NCBI GenBank assembly: GCA_947467605.1
Contig: CANIII010000014.1
Location: 1 to 64,000 of the forward strand
DNA length: 64,000 nt
DNA from: Acidobacteriota bacterium
GTDB lineage: Bacteria; Acidobacteriota; Vicinamibacteria; Vicinamibacterales; SCN-69-37
Reading direction: 5' to 3'
Positions within the stretch are counted from its first letter, which is position 1, and each line of letters starts with the position of its first letter. The position numbers were made by a program, and so were the translations under genes. This document shows, piece after piece, positions 36,900 through 47,942 of the stretch. The notes beneath the pieces were generated by a model that was given only the letters and a program-made list of their open reading frames with translations, was not told the origin of the DNA and did not search any database.

Positions 36900-37968
36900 G
36901 AGTGTGACGATCAACCAGTGGATCGCAGCCGCACACCGCGGCGACGCGATTGGCGACAACGCGCGCGTGCTGCGCGACATGTTCCGCGCCTGGGGCCACG
37001 AGTCGCACATTTTCTCGCTGACGATCGACAACGACATGGAAGGCGACGCGCTGCCGTGGACCGATGCGGCGTCGCGCGACGGCGACATCACGATCTACCA
37101 CTACGCGGTGCCGTCGCCGATGACCGAGGCGTTTGGCCGGCTGCCCGGCACGCGCATCCTGCACTACCACAACGTCACGCCGGCGCACTTCTTCGCGCCC
37201 TGGGACGCGGGCCTCGCCCGCTTCTGCCAGGTGGGTCGGGAGCAGTTAGCCACGATGGCGGACCGCACGGATCTGGCGCTGGGCGTGTCGGAGTACAACC
37301 GCGCGGAGCTTGAGTCGTTGGGATTTGGCGAGACGGGCGTGTTGCCCATCGCCGTGGATACCGATCGACTCCGGAACGCGGGGCCGGTGCCGGCGATCGA
37401 ATCGATTCTGGCGCACGACTTCGTCAACATTCTCTTTGTGGGCCGCATCGCACCGAACAAGAAGATCGAAGACGTGATCCGGCTGGCGGAAATCTACAAG
37501 CGCTACGTCGACTTCCGTTACCGCTTCATCTTCGTTGGCAAATACGACGCCGTGCCGAGTTACTACGCATCGATTCGTGGACTAATCTCCGAGTACCGCA
37601 TGATGAACGAACGGTTCTGGTTCACGGGGGCGGTGCCGGATATCGAACTGGCGGCGTACTACCGTCACGCGCACGCGTATGTGTCGCTGAGCGAGCACGA
37701 AGGGTTCTGCGTGCCGCTTGTGGAGTCGATGGCGATGGACGTGCCGGTGCTGGCGTATGGCGCGGGGGCCGTGCCGGAAACACTCGGCGGCGCCGGCGTG
37801 TGCTTCACGCCGAAAGATCTTGAGCAGGCGGCGGAGGTGTTGGCCGCGCTCATCTATGACGAGCCCTTCCGCACGCAGGTCATTACCGGCCAGCGTGCGC
37901 GGCTCAAGGACTTCAGCCGGGAGCGCCTGGAATCACAGGTGCGCTCGGTGCTGGCCGCGGTCGCGTGA
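36892..37968 (+). CDS. GT4-type glycosyltransferase C
   Basis: 358 residues from a GTG that overlaps the end of gene B by eight bases. It begins VTINQWIAAAHRGDAIGDNA and has NILFVGRIAPNKKIEDVIRL and SLSEHEGFCVPLVESMAMDV in the donor half. It is a close paralogue of B, so the operon is arranged as A-B-B'-A'. Probably cytoplasmic and acting on the same glycan as its neighbours. Confidence 0.88.
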   Translation: MSKSVTINQWIAAAHRGDAIGDNARVLRDMFRAWGHESHIFSLTIDNDMEGDALPWTDAASRDGDITIYHYAVPSPMTEAFGRLPGTRILHYHNVTPAHFFAPWDAGLARFCQVGREQLATMADRTDLALGVSEYNRAELESLGFGETGVLPIAVDTDRLRNAGPVPAIESILAHDFVNILFVGRIAPNKKIEDVIRLAEIYKRYVDFRYRFIFVGKYDAVPSYYASIRGLISEYRMMNERFWFTGAVPDIELAAYYRHAHAYVSLSEHEGFCVPLVESMAMDVPVLAYGAGAVPETLGGAGVCFTPKDLEQAAEVLAALIYDEPFRTQVITGQRARLKDFSRERLESQVRSVLAAVA

Positions 37969-37990
37969 GCGCCCGGCGACGGATGGATTT

Positions 37991-39457
37991 GTGAAAATCG
38001 CCTTTATCGTTCAACGGTACGGCACAGAGATTCTCGGCGGCTCGGAGTATCACTGCCGGCTGATCGCCGAACGTCTCGCGCCTCGGCATCAGGTCGAAGT
38101 GCTCACGACGTGCGCGCGCGACTACATCAGCTGGCAGAACGAATATCCCGAGGGCACCGATCGCATCCGTGGCGTCACGGTACGACGGTTCGCCTGCTCG
38201 CGCACGCGCAACCTCAAAGAGTTCAACGCCTACTCCGACTGGATCTTCGAGAATCGCCACACGCCGGCGGACGAACTCGAGTGGCTGAAACAGCAGGGCC
38301 CGTGGGCCCCAGGCCTGCTCGAGTACCTTGAGCGACATCATCAGCACTACGACGTCCTGATCTTCTTCACCTACCTCTACGCCCCGACCGTGCTCGGGAT
38401 GAAGATCGCGCCGGCCAAGAGCCTGTTGGTGCCGACGGCGCACGACGAGCCGGCGATCGGACTCAAGATCTACGAGAACGTGTTCGCCAGTGCGGCCGGC
38501 ATTGTGTGGAACACCGATTCCGAACGCCGCATGATCAACTCGAAATTCCGCCTCCGCGCGCTCGTCGAAGACGTCGTCGGCTGCGGCGTCGAGTTGCCGG
38601 AGGCCGGGCACAGCGTCGACGACGAAGACACCAGCGCCGCGGCGATGGTGACGCCGCAGGCCGCGCGCGAGGCGCTCCCGGCGCACATCGAAGGCCCAGC
38701 CAACGACTTCCGCCGGCGCCACCGCATGCACGGCCCGTTTCTGCTCTATGGCGGCCGCATCGATCCGGGCAAGGGCTGCGAGGAACTGCTCGAGTACTTC
38801 CAGAACTTCCTGCACGACGGGGGTGATGCGTCGCTGATGTTGATGGGCGTGAAGCTGATGCCGCTGCCCGACGATCCCCGCGTGCGTTTCGCCGGCCTGC
38901 TGCCCGACCAGGAGCGGCTCCACGCCTTACAAGCCGCGACCGTGGTGGTCGTGCCCTCACCGTACGAAAGCCTCTCGCTGCTGGCCCTCGAGGCCTTCGC
39001 CGTCGGCACGCCGGTATTGGCCAACGCGCGGGCCGAGGTGCTCGTGGACCACTGCCGACGCAGCAATGCCGGCCTCTTCTACGCCGATCGGTACGAGTTC
39101 TCGGAATCGCTGAAGATGTTGCTGAAAGATGCACCCCTGCGCGAAGCCATGGGCGTCAACGGCCGCGCCTACGTGGAGAAGAACTACGGGTGGGACGTGA
39201 TCATCTCGAAATACGAGCGGATGTTCACGCGGCTTCGCGGCGGTTCGGGCTCGGCGGCGGCCACGACGACAGCACATTCTCGTCGTGACGATCAATCAAC
39301 GTCACGTCGTGACGACCAAGCCGCCTCACGTCGCGACGAACGCTCGACGTCGCGTCGCGACGATCAGTCGGCGTCGGGATCGTCGAGCCGGTCATCGTCC
39401 GGCCGCGAGGGTGGGCGATCGTCCAACCCACGCTTCCGCCGCGGACGAATGTCGTAG
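37991..39457 (+). CDS. GT4-type glycosyltransferase D with repetitive Ser/Arg/Asp tail
   Basis: 488 residues from the GTG at 37991 (VKIAFIVQRYGTEILGGSEY), which matches the start of paralogue A; the longer frame through gene C is not used. The GT-B donor region is YGGRIDPGKGCEELLEYFQN and PSPYESLSLLALEAFAVGTP. The last ~60 residues are not catalytic: four copies of an eight-residue SRRDDQxx unit and a Ser/Gly/Arg-rich end. This tail is read antisense to the last 31 codons of the convergent regulator gene, so it probably arose by loss of an earlier stop. Confidence 0.87.
   Translation: MKIAFIVQRYGTEILGGSEYHCRLIAERLAPRHQVEVLTTCARDYISWQNEYPEGTDRIRGVTVRRFACSRTRNLKEFNAYSDWIFENRHTPADELEWLKQQGPWAPGLLEYLERHHQHYDVLIFFTYLYAPTVLGMKIAPAKSLLVPTAHDEPAIGLKIYENVFASAAGIVWNTDSERRMINSKFRLRALVEDVVGCGVELPEAGHSVDDEDTSAAAMVTPQAAREALPAHIEGPANDFRRRHRMHGPFLLYGGRIDPGKGCEELLEYFQNFLHDGGDASLMLMGVKLMPLPDDPRVRFAGLLPDQERLHALQAATVVVVPSPYESLSLLALEAFAVGTPVLANARAEVLVDHCRRSNAGLFYADRYEFSESLKMLLKDAPLREAMGVNGRAYVEKNYGWDVIISKYERMFTRLRGGSGSAAATTTAHSRRDDQSTSRRDDQAASRRDERSTSRRDDQSASGSSSRSSSGREGGRSSNPRFRRGRMS
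39278..39373 (+). repeat. Four 24-bp tandem repeats in the glycosyltransferase tail
   Basis: Units start at 39278, 39302, 39326 and 39350 and encode SRRDDQST, SRRDDQAA, SRRDERST and SRRDDQSA. Each keeps the core CGTCG(T/C)GACGA. The last unit enters the antisense end of the sigma-54 regulator gene. Confidence 0.9.
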
Positions 39458-40821
39458 CGCTTGATCATTTCGTTCAGAGTGGTCGGCTTGATGTGCAACA
39501 GCTCAGCCGCGCGCTTCTGCACGCCGCCGCTTGCCTCGAGTGCGGCTTCGATATATCGCTGACGCAGCGTTGAAATCACTTCATCGAAGTGAATGCCGTC
39601 GGCGGGAATGCTGACGTCGAGCGGTTCGAACGCAGGCGACCCGGCGACGTTGTCCGGGATCAGCTCGGGACCGATTTCGGTGCCCGGGCACAGGACCACG
39701 GCTCGTTCGATCGTGTTCTCGAGCTCGCGCACATTGCCGGGCCAGTCGTACGCACCCAGGCGATCCATCGCCGGCGCCGTGAGCAGGAGCTTCGGCTTCT
39801 TGTTCTCCTCGCCGTACTTCACGAGGAAGTGCTGCACCAGCAATGGAATGTCTTCCTTGCGTTCGCTGAGCGAGGGCAGCATCACGGCAATCACGTTCAG
39901 CCGGTAGAACAGGTCTTCGCGGAACTTGCCCTCATCCATCATCTTGCGCAGGTCGACGTTGGTCGCCGCGATGATGCGCACGTCGACCTTGATAGTGTCG
40001 ACGCCGCCGAGACGCATGAACTCGCGCTCTTGAATAACGCGAAGCAGCTTGGCCTGCGTATCGAGCGGGATGTTGCCGATCTCGTCAAAGAAGATCGTGC
40101 CCTTGTCGGCCAGCTCGAAGAGGCCCTTCTTTGGCGCCACGGCACCAGTGAACGCACCTTTCACGTGGCCGAACAGATTCGACTCAAGAAGGTCCGGCGG
40201 CAGGTTACCGGAATTGACCGTGATGAACGCCTTGTCGGCTCGCGCAGACTTCCGGTGAAACGCGCGCGCCACAAGCTCCTTGCCCGTGCCGCTCTCGCCT
40301 TGAATCAGCACGGTCGTGCGGCTCGGCGCGGCGCGCGAAATCAGATCAAACACCTCGCGCATTTTCGGGCTGCCGCCGATGATTTCGTCGAACCGATGCG
40401 AGCCGGTCTGGAGCCGATGCCGCAACTCGCGGTTCTCGCGCACCAATCGGCGACGATCCACCGCATTGCGCACGACGAGCAACACGTCATCGTTCTTGAA
40501 TGGTTTGGTGAAGTAGTGAAACGCGCCCTGCTTGGTCGCCGTCACCGCGTTGTCGATCGTGCCGTAGGCTGTGACCATCACCACAGGCAGGTCTTCGTCG
40601 AACCGTCGAATATCTTCAAGCACGTCGAGTCCGTTGCGGTCGGGCAGCATCAGGTCGAGCAGCACCGCATCGTAGGAACCCGACTGCAGCTTGTCGAGCC
40701 CTTCCATCGCCGTCGAGGCGCTGCGCACCGTGTGGCCGTCACCCGACAACAGCGCATCGAGCGCCTCGCGGATGATCTCTTCGTCGTCGATGATGAGGAT
40801 CGTGCCGTGGCTACGCGCCAT
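39364..40821 (-). CDS. NtrC-family sigma-54-dependent response regulator
   Basis: 485 residues. Receiver domain (ILIIDDEEIIREAL, phospho-acceptor Asp in AVLLDLMLPD, VMVTAYG, FTKPF), then an AAA+ domain with Walker A GESGTGKE, the sigma-54 contact loop GAFTGA and Walker B GTIFFDEIG, then a Fis-type helix-turn-helix (QKRAAELLHIKPTTLNEMIK). It should activate sigma-54 promoters when phosphorylated by the kinase encoded directly upstream, whose stop overlaps its start (TGATG). The Arg/Asp-rich C-terminal tail (RPDDDRLDDPDAD) overlaps the convergent glycosyltransferase gene. Confidence 0.95.
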   Translation of the reverse strand: MARSHGTILIIDDEEIIREALDALLSGDGHTVRSASTAMEGLDKLQSGSYDAVLLDLMLPDRNGLDVLEDIRRFDEDLPVVMVTAYGTIDNAVTATKQGAFHYFTKPFKNDDVLLVVRNAVDRRRLVRENRELRHRLQTGSHRFDEIIGGSPKMREVFDLISRAAPSRTTVLIQGESGTGKELVARAFHRKSARADKAFITVNSGNLPPDLLESNLFGHVKGAFTGAVAPKKGLFELADKGTIFFDEIGNIPLDTQAKLLRVIQEREFMRLGGVDTIKVDVRIIAATNVDLRKMMDEGKFREDLFYRLNVIAVMLPSLSERKEDIPLLVQHFLVKYGEENKKPKLLLTAPAMDRLGAYDWPGNVRELENTIERAVVLCPGTEIGPELIPDNVAGSPAFEPLDVSIPADGIHFDEVISTLRQRYIEAALEASGGVQKRAAELLHIKPTTLNEMIKRYDIRPRRKRGLDDRPPSRPDDDRLDDPDAD

Positions 40822-43682
40822 CAGTGCGCCACCGCTTCACTCACCCGCTGAGTCACGACAGGGAGTGTCAGGGTGAACCGCGTGCCGTGGCCAAGTGTGC
40901 TGTCGCAGGTCAGGGTTCCGCCGTGTTCCTGCACGATGCCGTACGTCACCGACAGGCCCAGCCCGGTGCCGCGACCGTCGGTCTTGGTCGTGAAGAACGG
41001 ATCGTAGATGCGCGAGAGATGCTCACTCGGAATGCCGGTACCAGTATCCGCCACTTCGACCAACGCGCCACGACCATCGTTGCGGGTCGTCAAGGTCAGC
41101 CAGCCGCCGCGCGGCATCGCATCGCGCGCGTTCAACAGCAGATTCAGAAACACCTGTTGCAACTTGTACTCGACGCCCTTCACATACAACCCGCTCGGCG
41201 CCAGTTCCTTCCGGACCTGAATCCGGCCATTACGGAACTGATGCTCGAGCAGCGACAGCACGTCGTTCACGATGACGTTGACGTCCACGAGCGTGGCCTC
41301 GCCATCCGACGGCCGCGCCAGATTGAGAAGGCTGTTGACGATCTTCGCAGCGCGGAACGTCTGCCGTTCGATCTTTTCGAGCAGTTGTGTGTTGGGATCG
41401 TCGGGTGACGAGCGCTCGAGCAGCATCTGCGTGAAGCTCGAGATGCCGGTGAGCGGCGTGTTCACTTCGTGCGCCACGCCGGCGGCCAGGAGCCCGATCG
41501 CCGCCATCTTCTCCGACAAACGCAGCTGCTCTTCGAGATTCGCGCGATCCGTGACATCTTCGAGCACGATGATCGAGCCGGCCGTGACGCCGTCGGCCGT
41601 CTTGAATGGTGCAATGCCGACGTTCACCAGCAATTCGCGCTGCTGCACGGTGAGCCGCACACGGTACAACGTCGCCGCTGCGGGTGACTGGCGACGTGCA
41701 TCGTAGAGGCTGTTGAGGAACGGTGTGTCAAACACCGTCGATAACCGTCGGCCGACCACGCGGCCTCGCTCGAGGCCGAGCAGATCTTCCAGGCGACGAT
41801 TCCAGCGCAAGACGCGATCCTCAAGGTCCACAACGAGGAGGCCGTCACTGAGCGATTCCACCACGCTGTCGCTGAACTGGCGCAACCGCTCGACTTCCTC
41901 GGCCTTCGAGCGAAGCGCGCTGTAGAGTCGCGCGTTCTCGATGGCGGTGGCCGCCTGCGCCGCGACGGCACCGAGCAGGGCCATGTCTTCGCTGCTGAGC
42001 GGCTCGAAACGGCCACGGCGACCAACAGCGAGCACGGCGATCGTCACATCTTTCGAGACGCACGGCACAAAACACTCAAGCCCCGCGTCACGCCATTCGG
42101 TGGCTTCTTCACCCGAAAACCTGCGGCTGAAAATCGCGTCGTCGACGACGCTGGTGTGGCCGGCGAGGAGGCGTTCACCAAGCGAGGACCCGCGGGCAAT
42201 CTTCGGCGCCGGCTCGTCGGCAAATCCTGTGGTCGCAACCGGAACGAAATCACCGTTCGGCTCGGCCGGGTCGGTCAGAAACAGAGCGAGGCGGTCGGTG
42301 GCGAGCGTGTCGCGCACGCGATCGACCAGCCGTGTGCTGAGGCGGTCGAGGTCGAGGTCGCTGTTGAGTTCACGCGCAAACGTCACGAGCGCGCGGCGGT
42401 AGTCGTAGCGCTCACGATAGTAGAGGCGATCAACCGCGGTCTGAATCGTGCGCCACAACCACGGCGCCACCAGCGCCACGAGCAGCGTGGCGAGCAGGGC
42501 GATCTTGTTGTTCTGGTCCGCATTCGTGCGAAACACAAAGCCGACGAACCTCGTGGTGCTGACGTAGATGATGACGAGGCCGAGCACCACCGACGCCGAC
42601 GCCAGGCCGCGCTTGATGATGACCTCAACATCGGTCAACCGATACCGCACGACCGCCGACGCAAACGCCAGCGGAATCACACCGAGAAGCAGAGACGCAT
42701 ATTCGCCACCCGGAATCGGACGACCAATCGCAAACGGCACGCCATAGCCGACGATGAACGGCACGGCGCCGACGGTTGATCCCCACACGATCCATCGGAG
42801 CTGGCGTCGCGCCGTCACCGACCGCAGGCGCCGTAGCACGCGGAGCATCACGCCGAGACCCGCCATCAGGGCGACCGAGAGATACAACATGTCGAGCTTG
42901 TCGAACAGCTCGAGCAACTGCGAACTCTGCGGTCCCAGCGCGCCGCGCGAGATCACGACGACGCGCGCGCCGCCGAGGATCAACGCAGGCAGGTAGAAGA
43001 GCGGAAGCATGGCGCGTCCGCGATCGGTGTCGACCCACGGCTGGGGACGATCAGGGAATACGAGTGCGAAGTGCAGAAACAGGCCGGGCAGCGCGAGCCA
43101 CGCCGACGCGTCTGCCCAATAGAAAAACCAGTCGCGTGTGTTGAACTCGCCGGTTTCCTTGAATGCGAGCCCGCCGAAAAACGCGACCGTGAGCCAGAAG
43201 AAATGCAGCGTGGCCTGATCGTTCGGCCGCCGCAGGCGCACAGAGGCGCCGACGATGAGGGTGAAGATGCCGACAGCGGCCAGCGCGTAGTAGAGGGTGT
43301 GATCGAGTGTCGGAATCGGCTGCAGCACCAGCGGCAGCATCTCGCGCGCAGAATCACGCGCCAGCTGATAGGTGACCGGTCCTGTCGCGTTGTGCAGATG
43401 GGTCGTGACGTCGCTCGGGTTGCGGATCTCCTGCTGATCAATCGCGAGCAGAACGTCGTTGACCTGGAGGCCTGCGCGCTCGCCGGCCGAGCCGGGCGCG
43501 ATCTCACCCGCGACGACGTCAGCGCCGCGCTGCTTCCACAGCACGCCGTCTTCCACTTCCTGCGTGGTAAACCGGTGGAAGAGGGCCACGTTCAGCACGG
43601 CCAGCCACACCAGAATCACGGCAATCGCCACGGGGAGGGCGACGCGGATCAGGGGCCGGAGCGGGGTCGTGGACGAGGTCAT
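40821..43682 (-). CDS. Membrane sensor histidine kinase with PDZ, GAF and PAS domains
   Basis: 953 residues. Order: a first membrane helix (about 12-35), an extracytoplasmic PDZ-like domain (about 45-115; GEIAPGSAGERAGLQVNDVL), seven or eight further membrane helices (about 125-410), a GAF domain (about 430-590), a PAS domain (about 605-715), a dimerisation helix with His near 735 (AGVAHEVNTPLTGISSF) and an intact ATPase domain (LLLNARDAMPRGGWLTL, DTGTGIP, GRGTGLGLSVTYGI). It should phosphorylate the adjacent NtrC-type regulator. The PDZ-membrane-GAF layout is close to kinases of the PrsK/EPS type that control surface polysaccharide, which suits the neighbouring glycosyltransferases. The signal is unknown. 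Confidence 0.93.
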   Translation of the reverse strand: MTSSTTPLRPLIRVALPVAIAVILVWLAVLNVALFHRFTTQEVEDGVLWKQRGADVVAGEIAPGSAGERAGLQVNDVLLAIDQQEIRNPSDVTTHLHNATGPVTYQLARDSAREMLPLVLQPIPTLDHTLYYALAAVGIFTLIVGASVRLRRPNDQATLHFFWLTVAFFGGLAFKETGEFNTRDWFFYWADASAWLALPGLFLHFALVFPDRPQPWVDTDRGRAMLPLFYLPALILGGARVVVISRGALGPQSSQLLELFDKLDMLYLSVALMAGLGVMLRVLRRLRSVTARRQLRWIVWGSTVGAVPFIVGYGVPFAIGRPIPGGEYASLLLGVIPLAFASAVVRYRLTDVEVIIKRGLASASVVLGLVIIYVSTTRFVGFVFRTNADQNNKIALLATLLVALVAPWLWRTIQTAVDRLYYRERYDYRRALVTFARELNSDLDLDRLSTRLVDRVRDTLATDRLALFLTDPAEPNGDFVPVATTGFADEPAPKIARGSSLGERLLAGHTSVVDDAIFSRRFSGEEATEWRDAGLECFVPCVSKDVTIAVLAVGRRGRFEPLSSEDMALLGAVAAQAATAIENARLYSALRSKAEEVERLRQFSDSVVESLSDGLLVVDLEDRVLRWNRRLEDLLGLERGRVVGRRLSTVFDTPFLNSLYDARRQSPAAATLYRVRLTVQQRELLVNVGIAPFKTADGVTAGSIIVLEDVTDRANLEEQLRLSEKMAAIGLLAAGVAHEVNTPLTGISSFTQMLLERSSPDDPNTQLLEKIERQTFRAAKIVNSLLNLARPSDGEATLVDVNVIVNDVLSLLEHQFRNGRIQVRKELAPSGLYVKGVEYKLQQVFLNLLLNARDAMPRGGWLTLTTRNDGRGALVEVADTGTGIPSEHLSRIYDPFFTTKTDGRGTGLGLSVTYGIVQEHGGTLTCDSTLGHGTRFTLTLPVVTQRVSEAVAH

Positions 43683-43847
43683 GAAATCGGAGACAACCGA
43701 TAAACGAATAGCAAAGCCTGTTCCGCTCGTTCAAGGACAGGCGTCAATGTAACTTCTATTGTATCAATCAGTTAAGCGAGTGCGACGAAACCTTGACCTC
43801 CCCGGATTCAATGGGGTGGAACCGAGATCCACTGGGTTGGAGCCGAG

Positions 43848-45752
43848 CTAGAAGCGAAGCTGAACGCCGCCGAGCAAACGGGTCGGCGGAGCCACGGTCA
43901 GGATCTCGTCGAAGAGCGATCCTGGCTGTCTGCGGTCGCGATAGAGATTACTGACGGCGACGAGCAGCTCGAGTCGTCCGCCGCGCAGTGGCTGGAATGG
44001 CAGCGCCTGATTGAGCTGCATGTCGAAGCGGCCACCAGGAGCCGGCGACGCCAGCGCACTATTCCGACTGAACGCGGCATTGAGGCGGTAGGCGAAGGAC
44101 AGACGCGTATCAGACTCAGGAATGGCGACGTCGATGGATGTCATGAGATCCTGGAGCCGATCGGTACCGCGGCGCACCACGGAAGGCGCCAGCATTTCTA
44201 CGCGATGCGCACTGCCGCCTGGCATCCAGTTGGTCGTACCAACCGAATACTCGACGCTGCCCGACAACCGCGACGACACCGATCCGGCTGCGCGCATCGA
44301 CCAGCCGTCAATGCTAACCGCACCAATCGAGGCCACGCTGTAGTGGCCGGCGGCCCACAGCGCGCCGTCAGTATTCAGACCAAAAATCGTTGCCGTCTGA
44401 TCATCCGTTTGCTGACGGAATCGGCGCACCGACAGCAAGCGATCAGGCCCGAACGCCTTCTCGACACCGAGATCGAAGTGACGAACACGCTCCGCGCGAA
44501 ACATACCGCTCCGCGAAAGGGATGAGAACGTGCGCTCGGGCGGCAGCCATGGGCCAGCCGACGAGGGCGGCAGGAATTCATTGCTGCCCGGCGCGACCAT
44601 GCGTTGGGCCGCGTCACCGACAATCGAGAACCGCTTGGCCACGTGGAGGCGACCGCCGAGGTGCGGACTCACCATGTTCGGTGCGTTGGCGACATAGGAG
44701 ACACGATCCCATCGCACGCCATAGTCGAGAGCGAAGCCCGGCGCAATCCGCCAGTGATCCGAGCCGTAGAGGCCGCCCACTGCGCGGGTCGTGGCAACGG
44801 CGTCGCTGGCAAACGCCAGCTGTGCCGGATCAGTGTAGGTCTGGGTGCTGTAGGCCATCCCCACCGCGAACGCGTGGCTGCGGGTTTGCCGCGCCGTGAA
44901 TTCACCGAGCACCACCCACGACGACAAGTCCGCCGCGTTCATGGCCCCGCGCACGCGCCAGTCGCCCACTTGCCCCACCGGCGCACTCAGCGCGACATAC
45001 GCGATGCTGCGCGGGCCTTCCGGCTGCGACCAACCAAGCGTCGAATCGAGCGCGCTTGTCGTCACAAAATTTACCTGACCGGTGAAGTTGGTGTCGGTAA
45101 TGAACGACGTCGCGAGTCGGGCAGAATTGACGAGGGCCCAACCAAAGAAGCCGTTGCTGTGTGGACGGAAATTCTGCGCTCGGACCGCTTCGGCGACGAC
45201 GGCGCCGCTGTCGCGGAGCACCGGACGCTTGATGTGACGCAGGCGCCACGCAGTCTCATCGTGCGGATGTTCGGGGTCGGGCTCCACAGCGCTGGCGGGA
45301 ATGAACGGACCACTCGACACACCGGCGACCATGACCGGCCGTGCGGTGGTGGCCGTGACCTGCTGACGCGTAATCGTGATCGTGCGTTCGATCGAGTTGC
45401 TCGGACGCACCATGACGATTTCGCGGCTGGATGACGCGTAGCCATCGCGCTGCGCGCGAATCACGTAGTCGCCTGACGGCAACGGCAAGGTGAAGCGTCC
45501 GGACCGATCGGAATACACGGTCGCGATCGTCGTCCCCACAGCGGAAATCCTCACACCGTCAACGGCCAGGCCGCGCTCGTCGCGCACAATGCCCAGCACC
45601 TTGCCGCCGGAGATCGACGCTTGCTGCCATTCGGGTTTCTTGATTTGCTTCGATGCGGCGGGAGGCGTCTGTGCGTGCAGCGCTGGAGTACACACTACGG
45701 CCACGAGCAGACCCACTGACACGTTGAGTTGAGCGCGTACGGACTTCGTCAT
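43848..45752 (-). CDS. Outer-membrane beta-barrel protein with carboxypeptidase-regulatory domain
   Basis: 634 residues from the ATG at 45752 (MTKSVRAQLNVSVGLLVAVV, a signal peptide; 45776 is an alternative). Residues about 55-125 form a carboxypeptidase-regulatory-like domain (VLGIVRDERGLAVDGVRISA, SDRSGRFTLPLPSGDYVIRA) as at the front of many Acidobacteriota TonB-dependent transporter-like proteins. The rest alternates as beta-strands and ends GGVQLRF, with the terminal Phe typical of outer-membrane barrels. No clear plug domain or TonB box is seen, so it may be a barrel without TonB gating. The substrate is unknown. It is divergent from eno. Confidence 0.8.
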   Translation of the reverse strand: MTKSVRAQLNVSVGLLVAVVCTPALHAQTPPAASKQIKKPEWQQASISGGKVLGIVRDERGLAVDGVRISAVGTTIATVYSDRSGRFTLPLPSGDYVIRAQRDGYASSSREIVMVRPSNSIERTITITRQQVTATTARPVMVAGVSSGPFIPASAVEPDPEHPHDETAWRLRHIKRPVLRDSGAVVAEAVRAQNFRPHSNGFFGWALVNSARLATSFITDTNFTGQVNFVTTSALDSTLGWSQPEGPRSIAYVALSAPVGQVGDWRVRGAMNAADLSSWVVLGEFTARQTRSHAFAVGMAYSTQTYTDPAQLAFASDAVATTRAVGGLYGSDHWRIAPGFALDYGVRWDRVSYVANAPNMVSPHLGGRLHVAKRFSIVGDAAQRMVAPGSNEFLPPSSAGPWLPPERTFSSLSRSGMFRAERVRHFDLGVEKAFGPDRLLSVRRFRQQTDDQTATIFGLNTDGALWAAGHYSVASIGAVSIDGWSMRAAGSVSSRLSGSVEYSVGTTNWMPGGSAHRVEMLAPSVVRRGTDRLQDLMTSIDVAIPESDTRLSFAYRLNAAFSRNSALASPAPGGRFDMQLNQALPFQPLRGGRLELLVAVSNLYRDRRQPGSLFDEILTVAPPTRLLGGVQLRF

Positions 45753-45781
45753 TAGAGCCTCCGCGTCAAAAGGCATCGTAG

Positions 45782-47167
<1,386 letters not shown>

Positions 47168-47172
47168 CCGTC

Positions 47173-47919
47173 ATGGCTCAGCTCGTTCTGCTCCGGCACG
47201 GTGAAAGCCAATGGAATCGCGACAACCGCTTCACGGGCTGGACCGACGTGGACCTGACCGACAAGGGCCGTGCGGAAGCGACCGACGCTGGTCGTCTGCT
47301 GAGACAGGACGGCTTCACGTTCGACATCGCGTACACCTCGGTGCTGACGCGCGCCATTCGCACGTGCTGGCTCGCGCTCGATGCACTCGATCTGCTCTGG
47401 ATTCCCGTGGAGCATCACTGGCGACTGAACGAAAAGCATTACGGCGTGTTGCAGGGGCTCAACAAAGCCGAGACCGCTGCCGAGCACGGCGATGCACAAG
47501 TCAAGATCTGGCGACGTAGCTACGACATCGCGCCGCCGGCCATCCCATTGAACGACTCGCGTCATCCATTGCACGACCGTCGCTACGCGACCGTGGCACC
47601 GGCCGACATCCCCGGCACGGAGTCACTGAAAGACACCGTCGAGCGCTTCCTGCCCTACTGGCACGGCACCATCGCGCCGGCCATTCAGCAGGGGCAGCGT
47701 GTGCTCATCGCTGCGCATGGCAACAGTCTGCGTGCGCTCGTGAAGTATCTGGACCACATCTCGGATCAGGACATCACCGAGCTGAACATTCCGACAGGCA
47801 TTCCGCTCGTGTACGACCTCGACGACCAGTTGCAATCCCGTGGCCGCCGCTACCTCGGTGACCCTGAGGCTGCTGCTCGCGCAGCCGAAGCCGTGGCCAA
47901 ACAGGCCTCCGGCCGCTGA
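47173..47919 (+). CDS. gpmA: 2,3-bisphosphoglycerate-dependent phosphoglycerate mutase
   Basis: 248 residues. It interconverts 3- and 2-phosphoglycerate. The catalytic motif [20 protein letters not shown] contains the phospho-His, and the second His is in [33 protein letters not shown] carries the catalytic Glu. It lies immediately downstream of eno. Confidence 0.97.
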   Translation: MAQLVLLRHGESQWNRDNRFTGWTDVDLTDKGRAEATDAGRLLRQDGFTFDIAYTSVLTRAIRTCWLALDALDLLWIPVEHHWRLNEKHYGVLQGLNKAETAAEHGDAQVKIWRRSYDIAPPAIPLNDSRHPLHDRRYATVAPADIPGTESLKDTVERFLPYWHGTIAPAIQQGQRVLIAAHGNSLRALVKYLDHISDQDITELNIPTGIPLVYDLDDQLQSRGRRYLGDPEAAARAAEAVAKQASGR

Positions 47920-47942
47920 TTCGTTCGTCGTTCCAGTCTTTG

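Noticed and set aside
39278-39373. CRISPR or REP array
   Set aside because: Four contiguous 24-bp in-frame coding repeats without spacers.
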